Assembly: GCA_004524425.1 (NCBI GenBank)
Contig: SDNN01000144.1
Location: forward strand, 1-7,362
Source of the DNA: Promethearchaeota archaeon
Lineage (GTDB): Archaea; Asgardarchaeota; Lokiarchaeia; Sigynarchaeales; SOKP01
Length of the DNA stretch: 7,362 nt
Direction: 5' to 3'
Shown piece after piece: positions 5,678-7,362 of the stretch. Under the pieces are notes generated by a model. The model made no database searches. It saw only the letters and a list, made by a program, of their open reading frames with translations, and was not told the origin of the DNA. How positions within the stretch are numbered: the stretch's first letter is position 1; each line of letters opens with the position of its first letter. The translations under genes and the position numbers were made by a program.

Positions 5678-7362
5678 GTGAGCAAAATTAAGGCTCCGCT
5701 AAATTGGCTTGAGAAAAATTGTAAGCAAATTTTTGATTCCATTCCAGTGTTATCATATGCGTGGAAAAAGATTGAGAATGATTTTATTTTAATTAAACAT
5801 AATAAAACTGCTCAAGATTATGGATTAAACGGTATAGAAATTCATGAAGGTCTAAAAGCTTCAGAATTATATGCTGAGATTCCCGAGATTTTCAGTGATC
5901 TATTAATCTGTGCTAGTCAAAAGAAAGAATTTGCCAAAGAAGTAAAATTGAAACAAAAAGCAACGAGTCAACAAGGAATATATCATTGTTATTATAATTT
6001 CATATCTCCTGACATCGTTTTACTCCATGTAAATACAGAAATTCCGAACTATCAATTTAATTCTGAAAAACAAGCTAAAAAGAGTGGAATTATTAAATTT
6101 AAAAAAGAAGATAACTCTCTGTTACACAATGTAAATAAGTTTGAAAAATTATTGAATGAAGCTCCTGATATTATATTTAATGTTGACTGTGAAGGAAAGA
6201 TATTATTCATAAATAGAGTACCAGAAGGATATGATATCAAAAAAGTAATTGGATCTAACTGCCTAAATTATCTTCATCCAAAATATAGAGATAAAGGTAA
6301 AAGAAAACTTCAAGAAGTATTTAATAAGGGAGAATCCGATGTATATGAAGCCTTGGCATTAGGAGGTCAAGGCGAACTCTTTTGGGTCTCAATACGATTG
6401 GGTGCCATTAAAGATGATGATGATATCGTGGTATCGGTTTTATTAATTTTGAGGGACATATCAGAAAAAAAGCAAGCTGAAGATAAGCTTAGAGAATCAG
6501 AAGAAATCTTCCGAACTCTCACGGAACAATCCTTTTTAGGGATCATAATCATACAAGATAATCTCATTAAATATGTAAATAAAAAAGCGGCGAAAATGTT
6601 TGGTCTTAATATTGATGAAATAATGAATTGGCCACCTGGGGAATTGCTCAAAGTAATACATCCGGATGACAAGAAGTTTGTTGTAGAACAACTAAATAAA
6701 AAACAATCAGGCGAATCTGATGCGACAACCCAATATCAATTTAGAGGAATAAAAAATAGTGGAGAGATAATATTCTTAGAGGTCTTTTCCAAAACTATTA
6801 ATTATGAAGGGAAACCAGCAGATTTTGTGACTCTCTTAGATATCACTGAAAGAATATATTTCGAGAAAATAATCAAAGATTCAGAGCTTGCACTTAGAAA
6901 AAGGGTTAAAGAATTAAGTTGCCTATATGATTTATCAAGAATTATTGACCAACAAAATGAATCTATAAATGAATTCATGGGCCACTTGGTTAGTTTATTG
7001 CCTACTGCATTTCAATTCCCTGAAAAAACTTGCGTAAGGATAAATTTAGGGCATAAAGAGTATAAGTCAATAGATTTCAAACAAACAGATTGGAAAATTA
7101 ATAGTCGGGAAAAAATAAATGGCGATATTATGGAAATAGAAGCCTATTACAAGGAAGATAATCAATTTATGGAAGAGGAGATTGCACTTCTAAGAGAAAT
7201 TTCCAGTCGAGTGAAAATTTTTATAGAAAAGAGAAGAACAGAGGAGAAATTAAGAAGCGAAAAAAAATTCACGGAAGATCTTATCAATACTACTTCAGAT
7301 ACCATATTCGTATTTGATCCAGAAAAAGGGAAAGCCATCAGATGGAATAAAGCTTTTAAAGA
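5678..7362 (+). CDS. PAS/GAF-like sensor protein, probable histidine kinase, 3' end cut by the window
   Basis: The frame is open for 561 codons from GTG to the window edge, without a stop. The N-terminal domain (about 12-122) is a paralogue of that in the preceding kinase: aligned features are F19-D20, P23, A28-W29-K30, the K60-A-S-E-L-Y region, P69-E70-I71 and the F108-I-S-P111-D-I-V / H117-V end. Next come two PAS domains (about 153-264 and 275-392), each closing in D-I-(S/T)-E. Residues about 403-526 resemble the GAF-like segment often seen in archaeal kinases, opening with K411-E-L-S-C-L-Y-D-L and containing F447 and W472. A third PAS domain begins near 530. No membrane helix is seen. The kinase core is not visible. 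Its presence downstream is inferred from domain style and from the neighbour; the protein could instead end without one. It lies 240 bp after the first kinase on the same strand, with its own likely promoter. The signal and partner are unknown. Confidence -1.
   Translation, partial: MSKIKAPLNWLEKNCKQIFDSIPVLSYAWKKIENDFILIKHNKTAQDYGLNGIEIHEGLKASELYAEIPEIFSDLLICASQKKEFAKEVKLKQKATSQQGIYHCYYNFISPDIVLLHVNTEIPNYQFNSEKQAKKSGIIKFKKEDNSLLHNVNKFEKLLNEAPDIIFNVDCEGKILFINRVPEGYDIKKVIGSNCLNYLHPKYRDKGKRKLQEVFNKGESDVYEALALGGQGELFWVSIRLGAIKDDDDIVVSVLLILRDISEKKQAEDKLRESEEIFRTLTEQSFLGIIIIQDNLIKYVNKKAAKMFGLNIDEIMNWPPGELLKVIHPDDKKFVVEQLNKKQSGESDATTQYQFRGIKNSGEIIFLEVFSKTINYEGKPADFVTLLDITERIYFEKIIKDSELALRKRVKELSCLYDLSRIIDQQNESINEFMGHLVSLLPTAFQFPEKTCVRINLGHKEYKSIDFKQTDWKINSREKINGDIMEIEAYYKEDNQFMEEEIALLREISSRVKIFIEKRRTEEKLRSEKKFTEDLINTTSDTIFVFDPEKGKAIRWNKAFK

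Noticed and set aside
6052..6672. Minus-strand open frames at 6052-6240 and 6367-6672
   Set aside because: Both are antisense to the second sensor protein, whose plus-strand frame is continuous and shows PAS domains.

Overview
The window most likely comes from a low-GC archaeon, and my best guess is an Asgard lineage of the Lokiarchaeia type. The evidence is strong A+T richness, archaeal-style promoters and T-tract ends rather than -35/-10 boxes, Shine-Dalgarno-like AGGGGA/GTGA motifs ahead of TTG and GTG starts, and soluble multi-PAS histidine kinases whose phospho-acceptor box reads FAHDINN. That kinase type is common in methanogens and Asgard archaea. No rRNA or single-copy marker gene is present, so the placement is inference, and a methanogen or another low-GC archaeon remains possible.

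Layout. (1) 31-666 (+) encodes a six-helix membrane protein of unknown function. (2) It converges on a GPH/MelB-type major facilitator transporter at 784-2211 (-), with a T-tract end between them. (3) A 472-bp AT-rich divergent intergenic region (2212-2683) separates the transporter from (4) a complete 917-residue cytoplasmic sensor histidine kinase at 2684-5437 (+). That kinase has a divergent N-terminal PAS-like domain, a coiled coil, four PAS repeats, a HisKA-like domain and an HATPase. (5) A 240-bp gap with a good hairpin and palindromic elements leads to (6) a second PAS/GAF sensor protein that starts at a GTG at 5678 and runs off the window end, still open after 561 codons.

How the genes may work together. 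The two sensor proteins are partial paralogues. They share the N-terminal domain and an identical ribosome-binding arrangement (AGGGGA, six bases, non-ATG start). An AACCTCAA octamer abuts a TATA-like box upstream of each. Seven bases of that octamer recur upstream of the transporter, on the transporter's strand, so shared regulation of the three genes is possible but unproven. No receiver domain, response regulator or DNA-binding protein is encoded here, so the output of the kinases is not visible. I found no RNA gene, mobile element or CRISPR array. I see no clear new biological system. The most useful leads are the shared promoter motif, the paralogous N-terminal sensor domain, and the altered cation site of the transporter.
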